This document shows, one piece after another, positions 52,301-64,000 of a stretch of DNA of 64,000 nucleotides. The position numbers and the translations under genes were made by a program. Below the pieces are notes generated by a model. That model did not search any database, was not told the origin of the DNA, and saw only the letters and a list, made by a program, of their open reading frames with translations. How positions within the stretch are numbered: the first letter of the stretch is position 1; the number at the start of each line of letters is the position of its first letter. This stretch comes from Chelydra serpentina (taxonomy: Eukaryota; Chordata; Testudines; Chelydridae): assembly GCA_037349315.1 (NCBI GenBank), contig JBAIAC010000001.1, positions 36,456,001 through 36,520,000 of the forward strand. The letters run 5' to 3'.

Positions 52301-55300
52301 TTGTCCCACTGGCTGTGTTTGCCTGTGTCAGGCCTCAGCTCAGGTGGTGACCGTCCTCTGCTCCCTCCCATTCCCAATCCCTTAGGCATGAGCCATTGGC
52401 CAGCCAGATGGAACATGCGCCCCTCCCCCACTTTCCTCCAGCTCTTTCCCTGTATAATAGCATGGAGGATAAGAGCCTGGCAATGGTTGCCATGGAAACC
52501 AACTCTCCTTCTCCAGCTAGCTTGTGTTGCTGGAGCAGGATTGGCAGCTGATGAGGCAGAGACCAGGCCATGTGGCTCTCCCACCTCACCCTGCCCTAGG
52601 AAACTAGGCCAAGCAGCTCTCTCTCCCCTCCCTGCCCCATCTCGCCACCCTACCCCCATCCCCACCCAGCAGAGACTCTGGTTCAGTGGATGCTTCTATT
52701 CTGTGTTAAGAGTTCCTAACATGGTAGCTGATGGAGCCAGTGGCATAGCCAGGTTCTAACACCAGGGGGAGCGAACACATAAAAAAAGGCGCCACCCGAC
52801 CAGACCTGGGTGAAAGAACCCAGGCCAGCAGCGGGACCCCGGCTGGCAGGAGCCCACGGGGGGGAAATCCTAGAGCGGTGGCTGGCTGAGCCGCTCAGTC
52901 CGCCCCGCTCTGGGATCCCCCTGCGGGCTCCTGCCAGCCGGGGTCTCTCAGTCCGCTGCTGGCCTGGGTTCTTTCACCCAGGCCAGCAGCGGGCTCTTGG
53001 TGGGGCCAGCGGCGGGACCCCTGCCTTATTTTGTCACTCCACCTCCATCCACTGGTCTCTACCATTTCAAAAACTAAAAGGGCGCCACTTTTGGAAAATG
53101 TGCTCAGGGGGAGCGGCCGCTCCCCCTGCTCCCCCATTAGCTACGCTACTGGGTGGAGCCCCACCTGTGACTGTCCCCTGCCTCCTTCCTGGGGATTTTC
53201 AGGGGAGTGCTTCACTGTCACTGGCTGCCAGTGAGGTCAGCCCCAAAAGATCCGTCCCTCTACAAGGGGTGACAGCATGTCTGCTGGCTAGGAGAGTAGA
53301 CTCTTGGTTTCTATTCCTGGCTCTGAGAGGGAGTAGAGGCCAGTGGTCAGAGAAGAAGGCTGGGATCCAGGACTCCTGAAGGCTATTTCTGGCTGTACTA
53401 CTGGCTTCCTCTCTGACCCTGGGGCCAGTCACTTCTCTCTGTGTCTGAGTTTCCCCACTGGTGATGACAGGAGGCTCCGAGATCCTTGGGTAGCTGAATG
53501 GAAGGTGCTGTGTCTGAACAAAGTCTTCTTGTAAGATAAACAATTTCACTATGTTCCTTCAAGTTCTCTATGTTCACTCCCAGAACAGCCAGTCACAGCC
53601 CACAACTAACAATCCATCCCCCCCAACTTGTCTCTTTTCACAACCAACAACCCTTCACCTCCTCCTCCAAGGTGTTCTTGGCATGTAGGGACTAGCTGGT
53701 AGCATTGGGATGGGGTAGTCCCATGATCTGCCTGGCCTAGTGGATGCATGGTCTGTGTGAAGCCAGACTCTGCTGACATCCCCTGGCTTTCTTCTCCTCC
53801 AGGTGACCAGGTAGCAGGGATGCTGGCTGTTGCTGTGGCCTCCAGTCGCACCCTGGAGGTTCTGGACTTGGAAGGAACAGGACTTACTAACCATTCGGCC
53901 CAGGTAAGGAATGTCATATAGCATCATCTGCTCCTCAGGGACACAGGTGTCAACAAACAGTGGAGTCCCCAATCCTGAGATATACCCTCCTTCCCTTCCC
54001 CCCATCAGTGGATGCTCTTCTCAGAACAGTCTCTGCACCTAGAAGTACTGCTACTATCTGTTCCTTTCCCTGACCCATGGCTCTCAGCCCTCGGAGGTCC
54101 TGCTCAGCCCTAGCCTGAGGCTTGTGGCCCCTGCCTCAGCTCCAGTGAGCGGAGGGCAAGAGAGCAGATTTTTTGCATCTCTGGAAAAGTGAAGGAGAAG
54201 GTTTGGTTTCAGGAACGAGGCTTGTGAATAAGTCTTGACGTTTAGGCTTAGAGTGGGTAGGGCTTGAGATTAGGGGGTTATGGATAATTATCCGCTTAGT
54301 GTTTTTTTGCAGTCTCTTCTCTGAGAAGCTCATCTCATGGTACTGAGATTTCCCATTCTCACTGTCTCATCTGACTCCGGCTTACAGGGGACACAGCTGG
54401 AGGTGACGGAACATTTGCAGTTAGGAGAGAGCAGGAGTAATTTCCTCCTTGGGTAAACCAGGAAGTCCTGGCAATGGTGCCAGGTGGAGAGTTCTTAGTG
54501 TCCCTAAAAGCTGGTGGTGGGGAGGGCTCAGAGCCAGTGCATGGCAGAGAGAAGAAACGAGGACAGGGGTTGGGGTGGATGAAGAGAGTATAAAGCAGCT
54601 CTGAACCCCTTTCCTGTCAATCTGACTTCTGTCTGTGCTGCCTCTCTACCCGCTTCTGGCTCTCATTCTGCTCAGACCTTGCTGGACATGGTGGAGAATT
54701 ACCCGACAGCCCTGCGGACGCTGATCCTGGCAGAGAACAGCATCAGTCCCGAGCTGCAGCAGCAGATCTCGGACCTGCTCTCCGAGGGTGAGGAAGAGGA
54801 GGAGAATGAGGCTCATGACGTCACGGCCAGGGAGAAGAACCCCTGGATCTGCCAGAGCAGTAAGACCTCTGGGACCCTAGAGAGGTGGAGATGAGGCTGG
54901 ACTGGGGAAGCTGGCAGGAATGAGGGTTCAGTGGTGTTTTCTGCTGGGATAAGTATGTCACTGTGGGGTTGGTAAATGGACAAGGTCCCATCTCATTTTG
55001 GGCTGGAATACAAACTGACTTCAAGTCTCATCAGCCAGTTAAGTAGAGTTGGGCTGGTCAGTACTTCTATAGGGAGCCTCCCAGGACAATCAGCTTCTGC
55101 AAGAAGTGGAGGTGGGACTCAGGGGGCTCTTTCCAATACCAGTGCCCCAGCATGATGCTGCAGGAATTAACATCTTTCAGCAGAGACATAAAATCAGAGT
55201 CATGGATATTAAAGCTCCCATGGGTCTTTTCATAAAACTTGGGGAGTTGGCCCTGGTGTCTCAGCTAAATTCCAGCTCATGTCATTCCAGGCTGCTTCCC

Positions 55301-56964
55301 TAAATTCCCCTCCAATTTGAATGGGGTAAACCTCATGAGGGTTACCAGCACTATATTCTATCTGCAGTGGCTATATTTGAAGGAAAGGGATATTGTAGCG
55401 ATTCCAATGAGCTATTGTATACCAGTGTTTGATAGGAATCCAGCAGAACTAACAGGGATAAAGGCAAAAAGATCTACCCAGATCCTGCTCATTTTTTAAC
55501 CCAAGCTCCCCGGTTGTCCCATCAAAATAGGAACTAGTATAGCTTCTCCTAAAGCACCAAACAAATCCACACTCCAATGCCATAGCACCACAAAAACTCA
55601 GAACTAGTATCTGGATCCAGCCAATTTTTGGCCAATGCCCACCCCTCCCCACTCCCAATTCCAGTGTCTAAATAGAGAACAAGGAAAGCTGCTCATAATG
55701 TACCAAAAACATCTGGACCCTGACAATCTTGGTGCAGCAGTGCCCCAAAACCTGCCTCCAACACCCAGATTCTGAGAGATCCAATCAATATTTGGACCTA
55801 GTCCCCCAAATTTAATTGTCCAAATAGAGACCAGCCAAGCTGCTCTGAGTCCAAAAACATCTGGACCCCAATACTTCCTGGTTCAAGAACCTGACTCCAG
55901 CATTTGGGAAGAAGGATGGGGTTGTCTGCTTTTAAATAGCCTTCTCAACAAACACATATGTGTTCAGCTCCATACACACCATCCTCAAGGCACTCAGCTG
56001 AGTTTGGGGAAGAATTCTTTTGGCAACAGTGCCTGGTTCTTTGTGCAGTCACGTACTGGCCAGTGCCATCAGGAGCAGTGGGGAGGGTGAGGTAATGGTA
56101 TGGCCTATCTGCTTTCCAACTTCACCTTCCTCTTTAAAACTGAACAGGGAAGTTACATGTCAACCCTCCATTCAGACAGTGTGAAGAGCGAGAATGTCCA
56201 GGTGTAAACTGGGAAACAAAGTGCCAAGTGCTGGTGATCACATGGCCCCTTGGTTCTCCACAGCGTTGCTTCCCATGTGCATCAGGGGCAGATCTGCTGC
56301 TTACTCCTGTGAACTCTGCAGAGCCAGCATAGCTAAAGGGGAGTGGGCTGGAGTCTGTTCTTGTGGATTGGCAACAGAAGGGGTTGCGAAGTTCCAGCCA
56401 GTTACACCTGTACAGCCTCTCTGAGAGCACACGAGTTGCCATTGAGGGCAGACTTTGAAGGCAGTGGGATTGCACAGAAGGGCTAATTTGGCCAGAAGAA
56501 CCCATAGAGCTCATGATGATGGACAGACGCTCAGATCTCAGGGGAGTTTTCAGGACTGGCTTTTCCTTTGTAACCTGAGCACACAGCGTCCCTGGGAGAC
56601 AATACATCTGGATCGCCGCAGTGGCATTGGGGCAGTCACTTTAAGGTCCCCCAAACAGCATTAACTCTGCTATGTTGTACAGAGAGTGTGCATCTGGTCA
56701 CCTCTATGCCTCAAAATCCTCTCTGGCTTCTGGCTCCTTCCATGTTAGCCAAGCTCCTCCTTAGCCCTCATTTGCTCTGCCTCTCTCATGTCCTTTGTCA
56801 CCTTCTCTCACTCTCGACTCTGTGCCTGGTGTCCAGACCTGTGTTCTTCTCCAGCTCAAATGTCTAACATTCTCTCTCCCACCTGCTCCACAGATCCCAG
56901 CTCCCAGATGGTCTTGGTGACATCAGGTCTGGGCGAGAGCCTCTTAGCAGAAACAGAGATGTGA
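49371..56964 (+). CDS. LRRC73: Leucine-rich repeat-containing protein 73, complete
   Basis: LRRC73 (C6orf154 in human) is a soluble leucine-rich-repeat protein without a settled function. Coding exons: 49371-49642, 50303-50463, 51525-51647, 53803-53903, 54676-54859, 56894-56964 (TGA). All introns are GT-AG and in phase; the product is 303 aa (human about 316). The ATG opens MLPGSIQISGETLSSAEIRD, matching the conserved N-terminus. RNI-like LRR units include VRLLSLRGCQLSDRDFGRI, LVALDLGDCMLGDEGI, LKELTLSANPGVTAKGW, VRVLNLDYNPLGD, LEVLDLEGTGLT and LRTLILAENSIS. An acidic run follows at residues 256-264, then a variable linker and the conserved tail SSQMVLVTSGLGESLLAETE-M. There is no signal peptide or membrane segment. 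The length deficit against human lies mainly in the linker. Introns hold two hAT-like elements, a CR1-type tail and a SINE fragment; the 2.0-kb intron after 54859 shows nothing clear. Confidence 0.97.
51846..51976. mobile_element. 131-bp hAT-like element with perfect 15-bp termini
   Basis: Both ends read inward TAGGGTGACCAGATA without mismatch. Flanking 8-mers GTGAGGAC (51838-51845) and GTGAGGGG (51977-51984) agree at 6 of 8. The centre is a C18-A10 homopolymer block (51911-51938). It lies in an LRRC73 intron. Confidence 0.8.
52040..52166 (+). repeat. CR1-type retroposon 3' tail with AGTCTATG microsatellite
   Basis: CTGTGGCCTGCATTGTGCAG, GTCAGACTAGATGATCATAA and TGGTCCCTTCTGACCTTAAA lead into three exact AGTCTATG units (52141-52164). 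This terminus is typical of turtle CR1-related repeats. Confidence 0.8.
52738..53151. mobile_element. hAT-like element with near-perfect 8-bp TSD
   Basis: Flanks GATGGAGC (52730-52737) and GGTGGAGC (53152-53159) agree at 7 of 8. Ends are CAGTGGCATAGCCA and, reverse-complemented, CAGTAGCGTAGCTA (11/14). The interior includes CCAGGCCAGCAGCGGG twice and facing GGCGCCAC copies. Length is 414 bp. It lies in an LRRC73 intron. Confidence 0.8.
53275..53480 (+). repeat. MIR-like SINE fragment
   Basis: GGATCCAGGACTCCTGAAGG, CTCTGACCCTGGGGCCAGTC, ACTTCTCTCTGTGTCTGAGT and TTTCCCCACTGG reproduce the MIR/CORE-SINE body order. It lies between the hAT-like element and exon 4 of LRRC73. Confidence 0.55.
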
Positions 56965-57450
56965 CTAGGATACTCCTGCGGCATCTACTGAGAAAAGCAC
57001 TGTTTGCCAGTATGGGTGGGCCATGTGCAATGCGTGCATGGAGTGTGTGTGTGTGTGTGTGTTTGTTCACACCACACATGCTGGGTGAATGGCTGTGCTG
57101 TGTGTGTGCATACCCTGCTGTGCCCATGCCCACGTGCCTCCAGCAGGCCTGCCCCAATTGTGCGTTCACATCCTTCAAGTCCCATCGATGCCACCTTTGG
57201 GCTCCGAGTTTTGGATCCTGGCCTGAGTGAATCTACATGAGTGTCTGTCACATGCTCGGTCAGCTGCTTGTGTTTATCCACTTACTGCATGTTTAGATCA
57301 CATGCCCTCCCCCTCCCGGCTGTACATTCCTGACCCACCTGCTGGAGGTTGTATTTATTCAGAGGTATATATTTGTGTATAACAGATGTTCTTTCTATTG
57401 CTTGTACCGGTGTCTTGAAGAGAGTTTTATAAAGGTCACAGACATGGCAC
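56965..57450 (+). other. LRRC73: LRRC73 3' UTR, end uncertain
   Basis: The stop is followed by a (TG)n run at about 57045-57060 and, further on, an AT-rich stretch with a variant TATAAA at 57428-57433. No AATAAA occurs before 58739-58744 (AGTAATAAAACCC). The transcript may end near 57450 with the variant signal or near 58760 with the canonical one. Confidence 0.4.
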
Positions 57451-59689
57451 AGCTTATGGCTGCAAGAACCTCTGTCATTCCTGCTCCCACTGTCAGGGAA
57501 GGGCGTTGAATGGGCTGGGAGAGGCTGATTGAGCGGGTGAGGAGAGACCTGTCACAAACAGCCCTGGCATGGAGCAGGGATTCCCCCAGCAGAACAATGT
57601 TAAGGGACTGCTGGACTAGCAGCAGCCACGTGAGCTGCCCGCCACTGAGGTGCGTGTCAATCTGCTGATGGAAACCAGGCTAGAGTGGTAGCTGAGAATG
57701 CCAGGCACAGCCCCCAACAGAGGCTCCAGGATACATCTGGGGAGGGAAAGGAAGTTGTAGTTTTGTGTATCATGGTTTTGAAGTTATCCAAAGAAGGTAA
57801 TGCACAAATAGCTGGGGCAAGACCAGATGCCTGGCCTTTGCTGCTCATATCCCCCTGGTATGTCCTGGAGCCGGTGCTGGGCAGGGTGTGTAAGCAAAGA
57901 CCACATGGTCAGACTCTACTGCTCTGTCTCCACTTCCCCATGACCCAGAGCTGGCTATCAGGCTGGATGGGCTGAGAAGTTCTTGGTTCTGTCCTTGTGG
58001 GGGAGAGCCAGATCTAGTGCATGTATATAGGAGATGCTAGAAGGCCTGTATGTACCATGACTCACTGCTGTTCCATAAGAGCAGAGCCCTGAAATCTCGC
58101 TCATTGCTGGTACCTTCGAAGCATTTGGTCCCACGGGGAATCAAAGCTGAGTCAGATCCTGTATAGCCCCAGCTCCCTGAAGGGAATTGCAGTGAGGGCC
58201 ACTCTAAGGGTCCCTCTAATCCTGGAGCCTTTCTAGCTCTTCTGTTAACAGCTGCAGAGCCGGGCAGAATTGCAGGGCAGCTGGCCAGTGAAAACCTAGA
58301 TGCTGCAGGCAGAGGTGAGGGGGACTCAGGAAGGGGTGTGCGGCCCTTTTCACTCAGTGCTGACTTTAATGCCTCGGGAAAGTGTGGAGGGATGGTTACA
58401 GGGGAGTCAGGCTGCGGGGCTCCTTGTGCCACATCCGCACCAATGCTCCAGGGCAGTGCCAAGGGACGATGTGCTGTTGCAGCTGCTGTGTCTCAGGTGA
58501 GCCTTAAAGCCAAGGGTCTGCTCCTTGGGGCAGTTTATGTAAGAGTGGGGAAGGAGGTCAAATTCCAGCTTGTGCGAGTCCAGCCTGCTTTCCTGTATCT
58601 GCCCTGGGAGACGGCGTCTCCTGCCCTCCCGTGCCGCGGTCCCATGTGCTGTTAGCCCAGGCTTTGTGTCAGTGAGTTTGTGAAGTGCTTTGGGATGGCT
58701 GGGGCATGGGCGCAGTTTAAGGGGTTTTATTCCATAGTAATAAAACCCAGCAGGGCAGAGCCCCTTCGCATCTGAGCGCAACCTAGCACCTCCCGCACTG
58801 CCACTAGAGAGCCAGGCGGAGTGGTTAGCTGGGAAGGCTCAGATTGGAGCTGGCTTCAAACCCCGGTAGAACAATGAACCTGCAACTGGCTGTGGCAGGG
58901 AGCGTTCCCCCTTTCCCCACTCCAGCACGGCAGAGAGCCCTCCGCGCACAGCGGAGTGAGCACACAACAAAAGCCAGGAGAGCCACCAGGAGGCAGCAGC
59001 GCTCCAAAGTGCCTGCCTGGGCTTGGCTGGCTGCCGGCTCAGCTCCCAGCCTGCCGGGCCTGGGGTGGTGCTGTCTGCCTGCTGGAGGGCACTCAGCGCT
59101 GGCCCTGCAGCACTGGAGGACGGCTTTGGGGGAGGAGGGACAAGCAGCTAGGTGAGTTGTGGGGGAGCCTGGCAGAGGCCCAGACTGGGCAAGCCAGTGC
59201 TGGGGAGAGCCCCATTGCACACTTGGTAGGAAAGGCTGCACTATGGCAGTCAGCTCATTAGCGTTCACCCAGCTCTGCTCTCTCTTCACCGCCATGCGGC
59301 TGCGTTTTTCTACACACCCAGACTGATCCAGGCCCTGGGTCAGGGCCGCCTTCTGAGGCTCCCACAGCACGCTAGCAGGACCACAGCAGGCTGGCTTGTC
59401 TGCATGGCCACACTTGTACCGCTTGTCACACCTCAGCCTTTTCACTGCCTTGGACAGGAACCAGTGATGCTCTTCCCTTCCTTAGAGGGTGAGGGTCTCC
59501 TGTATGCAGCACCGCGAAGCAACTGGGGCCCACCAGTGCCCTGGTCTCTGCTCATGCCCCGTTCTGCAGGGCCCACCCCCCCTCCCGTTCAGCTGAAATA
59601 AGGAAGAGGTCACCAAGGTGAATTGTCCACGACAGACTGGGCCAGTGGGTTGGGTGTTAACCTGGGTGTTGGGGGAACCCAAGCACCTT

Positions 59690-59985
59690 CCTGTGTGACC
59701 TTGGTCAGTCACTTAGGGCTGGGCTTGTAAAGGTATTCAGGGTCCTAAAGCTGCAGAGCAGTGCCTAGTTGTGGTCAGTGGGAGTTACCTGCTTTGGAAA
59801 ATGCCACTCACGCCATCTTTAGCACCTTTTAACCTTAGTCTGTCTGTGCCTCAGTTCCCCATGTGTGACACGGGGCTAAGATCAGTGCCCTACCTCACAG
59901 CGGTGTAGGAGGAGCAATACAGTAAGGACTGTGAGGTGCTCAGAATACTATGGTACTGGGGAGCATAGAAATACTGTGCATAGAT
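59690..59985 (+). repeat. MIR-like SINE
   Basis: The order TGTGTGACCTTGGTCAGTCA, CTGTGCCTCAGTTCCCCAT, CCTACCTCACAGCGGTGTAG, GACTGTGAGGTGCTCAGAAT and ACTATGGTACTGGGG is the MIR/CORE-SINE body through to its 3' part. Confidence 0.7.
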
Positions 59986-60614
59986 AATGGGGCCCCAGCG
60001 AAACCCACACAGCGCTGACAAAGGGAGGTTCAGGGCAGCAGGGACCAGCCTTGGAAAAGCGGGAAGGGCGTGAGAATCAGCACCGATCTTTCTCAGGAGG
60101 GAGCTGGGGGGAAACAGGGCTTTCTACAAGGAGGGGATAGGGATTATAACCAGCAGCAGGCAGCTGGAGCCTCGAGGCAGGCCCATGAAGGAGCCAGTGG
60201 TGCCAGGGACGCAGAGAGCTGGCAGCTGCTCACAGTTGCTGACTGTGCTTGGCTCCTCGCTACTGAAGCTGGGGCTGTGATGTGGCCATTTCCCTCCAGA
60301 GCCCCCAGCGGCTGCCATGTGATGAGGATATGCCTGTTGATTGCAGATCAGCCTGCATTCCTCCACACTCACTGGGGGAGAGGGAGGGAAACTGCTGAGA
60401 GCCAAGGCAGCATCTTAGAATATTTCCCTCATTGCCCAGGCAAAGAGCATTGCATGAAGTGGGGAGCAGCATCACTGTAGAGGGGGCAGGTTTCTGAGAG
60501 GGAGGGGGGCTAGGAGAGACAGGATTTTCACATTAGCAAATGCAATGTGCACCCAGTCCCTACTGCAGCCAAACAAGCTGAACTAACCAGTGGCAGGGCA
60601 GCAGCAGGAGCACA

Positions 60615-60800
60615 TAAGTAACTGGGAGGTCAGATGCCTAGGTTCTATCCAGGCTCTAGGAGAAAGGATGGGATTAGCATTAAACCACAGGATGGGGACA
60701 CAGGGCTCCAGGATCCTAGCACCAACTTTGTAAGGTCCCTTGCCTCAGTTTCCCCATCTGTAAAGGAGGTTGTGGGCCTTAGGGCAATTTCCTGCACTAC
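60615..60800 (+). repeat. MIR-like SINE fragment
   Basis: GTCAGATGCCTAGGTTCTAT, GGGCTCCAGGATCCTAGCAC and TTGCCTCAGTTTCCCCATCT (then GTAAAGGAGG) match parts of the MIR body. Borders are approximate. Confidence 0.5.
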
Positions 60801-63469
60801 CCTTGAAAGAGCTTGTTGTAAACAGTTTGTGTATTATTGTGGGACAGGATTGTATGTAATCTCTCTATGGGAGAGATGTGACAGACACCGCCATATCCTC
60901 TGGGATCCGCTGTTTTAAATGACGGGCTTGTGTACTAGTTGTGTTCTCCTCTGTGGGGGAAGGCTGCCACAGCTCCTTCCGGAACTAACAACAGTGGGTG
61001 GGGATTAAGGCAAATCAGGCAGGTTGTACACCCCCCCACACCCCCCCCCCCCAGTATCATCTCCTGCAGAGGCTCGCCAATACTAGTTCAAACTGGAGTC
61101 TCCACATACTGGACAAAGAAAGGACTTTTGGATAAATAGCCTGAGTTTACACTGACTCAGGATCTTCTTCCTGATCCAGCAGAGGGACAGGCCCTTTGAT
61201 CCAAGAGGGGCCCCCAATCCTTGTGGAAGGGTTGACACCTACCAGAGAGTCTGGGTGAGTGCTCAGAAGCTTTTTAGCACTGTGTGTAGTTTTTATTTTT
61301 TTAATGTTTTCTCTGTAATGCTTTCACCTTAAGAATGTGCTTGCTGACCAAGAGCTGTTTGGTAACGCACAATGGCTGGCTATTACACTGTTCATAGCCT
61401 CTAGAGAGAAAGCAAACTGAAGACACTGGCCTTCTAGGGAGCCTGGTTTACTGGGGATAGCACAGTGCAGGCAAGGAACTGCACAGCCTAGGACAAACTC
61501 CAGTCAGGAAGGCAAGAGCCACAGGTCTCCACCTGAGAGAGGTGATGGCTGAGAAGCCGGGAGCCTAGAGTGGGGTCCCTTCGATGACCACAGACTTAAA
61601 TTCCATAATATCTACAAAGCTCCAAGCTCCTCCTGTGGAAGGTGCAAGAGATGGGCTTCATACCCTCTCATGTTTGACAGGGCCCACATGCATCTGTTCC
61701 TCTCCCCCCCTCAGAACCTATAGTAAGAGTCTTCCCCAATTTCCCCCACAGGGGCAGGACTGCCAGTGATAAGTCATCCACTTCCAGGCTAGGCCCAGGG
61801 GCAATGCCTTGATAAGCCAGCTCCATCGCCCAAAGACTAAACCCCAGCTCCGTGTCTCACATCCCCCAGGCTGTGAAGGAGGCGGCCAGGCTGGGTCCCT
61901 TGTTAGAACCCTGCTAGGGAGGCAGGTCTGTGGGGGATTTGGCACGGAGCAGGCACCCTGTGGAGAAGGCTCCAGCCAGTGCCTGCCCAGCAGGATACAC
62001 ACAGTGGGCCAAGTGCCCCTTGCACCTTGTTGGAGCCAGGCAGGGGGGAGATTGTGTTTCAGGGCTAGAATTAAGCTGGAGGATTAAAGGGCAGCAGGAG
62101 CAGCTGCTCCCAGGAGCACACAATAAAATAAATAATTATAGAGACAAAGGGAGCAGGAACCACAACTAAAAATGGGAAAAAGGAGGCGAGCCCAGCAGGG
62201 AGGCAGCACTGGATCAGCTCAAGCTACCACGTGGAAAGGCAGGCAAACAAGTCTTCCTCTGCTTGGCCCTCAGGTCTTGGGCAGGGAGCTCCTAAGGTGC
62301 TCTAGAGTGAACCTCACTGTGTGAGCTCAGCGGCCCCTTTAGCCCTCAGACTTGAATAGCCTTTTCCTGTGGGCTTCACAGCATCACCAGCACCAAATAT
62401 TTAAAAATTACAGGTCAGCCCCCTCCCCCCCCAAAGTTATGGGACTGGCATAAAAATCAAGAATAATAAAATTTAACAGTGGGTTCTTTCTCTTTGCCGT
62501 TTGCTTTCTGAGCCTTTAGGTGCCTGTGGGTCATATTTGCCAGATTTTCTCCACAACCACAAGGGTTAGAAAGACACCTCTGTTAAATGAAAGCTGCCAG
62601 TCTCACCTAATCACATGGGTCCAGGAGCTGGGGCTTTAAGAAAAATCACCAAGCAGCACAGAGTTCGCAACAGAGTTTGGCACATTTGGGCTAGTTAGAA
62701 AAGGTGCCAGACTGAGCCCTGAAATTACAGCACAAGGACAACCAACCCCAACAAAGTCCAGAAGTGTTCAGTGCCCCTTTCTCCCATGAGCCCTTGCCCT
62801 ACATCTCTCTCCTGAGACTTGGGAGCTCACTGCAAGGAAGGTTTTGGTTGAATGATGCTGGCGTTGGAGGCAGGAGCATCTACATTTTCAAAATATGAAA
62901 CCATGACACTTTAGGCAGCTAGTTTAGGATCACAAAATAGTAAGGCAAAAGTACCCTTTAAAAAAAGTGTGCTCCTGTTGGTACAGCCAGCTTCTAAGTC
63001 AATGACATGCGAACATTGCTGGGAGTCAGAATTCTTCCAGAAACTTAATGGGCCAAATGAGCCTGAACACCTGACATTCACTATGAGCAATGGAGCAGCT
63101 CCCATGGCATCTATGCTCAACTGACTTCTCTTCAGTCCAACACTGTTCTTCACCCTAAACTCGCCTTCCCCGGCCCTGTTGCTCTGTTCCTGGTGAGCAC
63201 CGAGTAGATGCTCTGTGCAATGAGACATCTTGAACAAACACTGTGTAGTCAAAGGGCAGACGTGTACTGAATGGTGAAAGGAAGAACTGGGACATCATCT
63301 GAAAAGACAGGCCATATGCTCAATTTATCCCTGACGAGCCAGCAGGTGGGACACAGGGCCCTGCACACCTCTTGGACAGCAGCTTGCCATAGGAGGGCCC
63401 CTGGCCACCAGGATTTACCTGCTCTTGGCTCCCACCCAGCAGTAAGAGCACCCAGCACCCCACAGCCAC

Positions 63470-64000
63470 AGCTTACTTTTAAAATAGTTTATTTCTGGTT
63501 TTAAAATATACATCAGTTTGAAAATCTCAGAAAAAACACGTTAGTTGCAGATGAACAGGCCGGAGTTGGGACACTGAAAAGTGGGGGCCCTCAAAAGCCA
63601 GTACTGCCAGACACAAGGAGGAGGGAAAGGGCCTGATGCCCCATGGACGCAGCCTCAGAGCAGGTTGCTTCTTCTCTCCTGGCTGCACAACATTCCCCTC
63701 ACCATTTCTCTCCTGGGCTGTGCTGCTGCCTGGTCACACTCCAAAGGAAATGGCACCTCGGGACCAGGGCCTGGACTGGGCCTATGGGCATTCCCTTGCT
63801 TCTAGCCTGGTGTGATCAAAGGTAAAAGGGAGGCTAGCTTTTGCCTTACAAGGACCAGCACACCAACTGCTGCTACAATCAGGTGGCTTTCATTTTGGTC
63901 TGAACTGCTCAGGACAGCCAATTGCAGGGCAACCAGGGATGTTTGGGTTGAGGCAGGAGGGGAAGCACCTCTCGCGGAGAGATGGAGGTGATCGGACCCA
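63470..64000 (-). other. TJAP1: Probable TJAP1 3' UTR (3' end of a minus-strand gene)
   Basis: On the minus strand, AT-rich sequence ending in an AATAAA (plus-strand TTTATT, 63488-63493) looks like a normal transcript end, with cleavage expected near 63470. I see no coding exon before the window edge. The gene name rests on synteny: TJAP1, a tight-junction-associated protein, is the neighbour converging with LRRC73 in human. No TJAP1 residue was identified. Confidence 0.45.

Larger units (their letters stand above)
57451..63469. other. LRRC73-TJAP1 convergent interval
   Basis: About 6 kb with no conserved frame. It includes SINE fragments, a C-rich run at 61029-61053 and an AATAAA at 58739-58744 that could belong to LRRC73. 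GC-rich 58800-59200 has overlapping open frames on both strands, none of which I recognise. From memory, the human spacing here is under 1 kb. Confidence 0.55.

Noticed and set aside
52187..52759. 190-codon plus-strand ORF in an LRRC73 intron
   Set aside because: It runs through intronic sequence and into a hAT-like element, has no conserved motif and no splice-consistent partner.
52810..53379. 189-codon plus-strand ORF
   Set aside because: It spans the GC-rich hAT-like element at 52738-53151 and SINE sequence; openness follows base composition.
58825..59445. 206-codon minus-strand ORF between LRRC73 and the TJAP1 end
   Set aside because: Cys/Ala/Pro-rich with no recognised domain, and overlapped by open frames on the other strand. 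Possible but unsupported without transcript evidence.

Overview
This is nuclear DNA from a vertebrate. It carries multi-exon genes with GT-AG introns, CpG-island promoters and many interspersed repeats. The repeats point to a sauropsid, most likely a turtle: several CR1 LINE copies (one tail carries an AGTCTATG repeat), tRNA-derived SINEs, and many short non-autonomous hAT-like elements and foldback MITEs of a kind I recall from turtle genomes. I see no mammalian repeats such as Alu, and nothing prokaryotic. Species cannot be set from the sequence alone.

Four protein-coding genes can be read exon by exon, and a fifth is probably touched at the right edge. From left to right they are XPO5 (+, the last 16 coding exons, 336-21867), POLR1C (-, complete, 9 exons, 26630-31537), YIPF3 (+, complete, 9 exons, 32053-39179), LRRC73 (+, complete, 6 exons, 49371-56964) and the probable 3' end of TJAP1 (-, 63470-64000). 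This is the human 6p21.1 order with the whole block inverted. Every intron in the four genes is GT-AG and every reading frame closes. POLR1C comes out at 346 aa, YIPF3 at 346 aa and LRRC73 at 303 aa; the XPO5 part is 616 aa.

XPO5 and POLR1C converge. POLR1C and YIPF3 are head to head across a 515-bp GC-rich interval that should act as a shared promoter. It holds two CACGTG boxes, an inverted CCAAT box and a YY1-type AAGATGGCG. LRRC73 starts after a separate CpG island. Between that island and its start codon lies a degenerate minisatellite with a period near 30 bp. LRRC73 and TJAP1 converge. The genes are not a functional operon: they cover pre-miRNA export, RNA polymerase I and III, Golgi membrane organisation, a leucine-rich-repeat protein of unclear role, and (inferred) a tight-junction-associated protein.

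The spaces between genes and the long introns hold most of the repeats. Six hAT-like elements have recognisable 8-bp target duplications (three perfect), one is cut at its right end, and one more is weakly defined. There are two foldback MITEs, one well-delimited LTR-like element and a second vague one, CR1 pieces in both orientations, and scattered SINEs. The two intervals flanking LRRC73 are, from what I know of human, much longer here. I found no CRISPR array, no prokaryote-style system and no clearly new protein-coding gene. The most unusual local feature is the 30-bp array just upstream of LRRC73.
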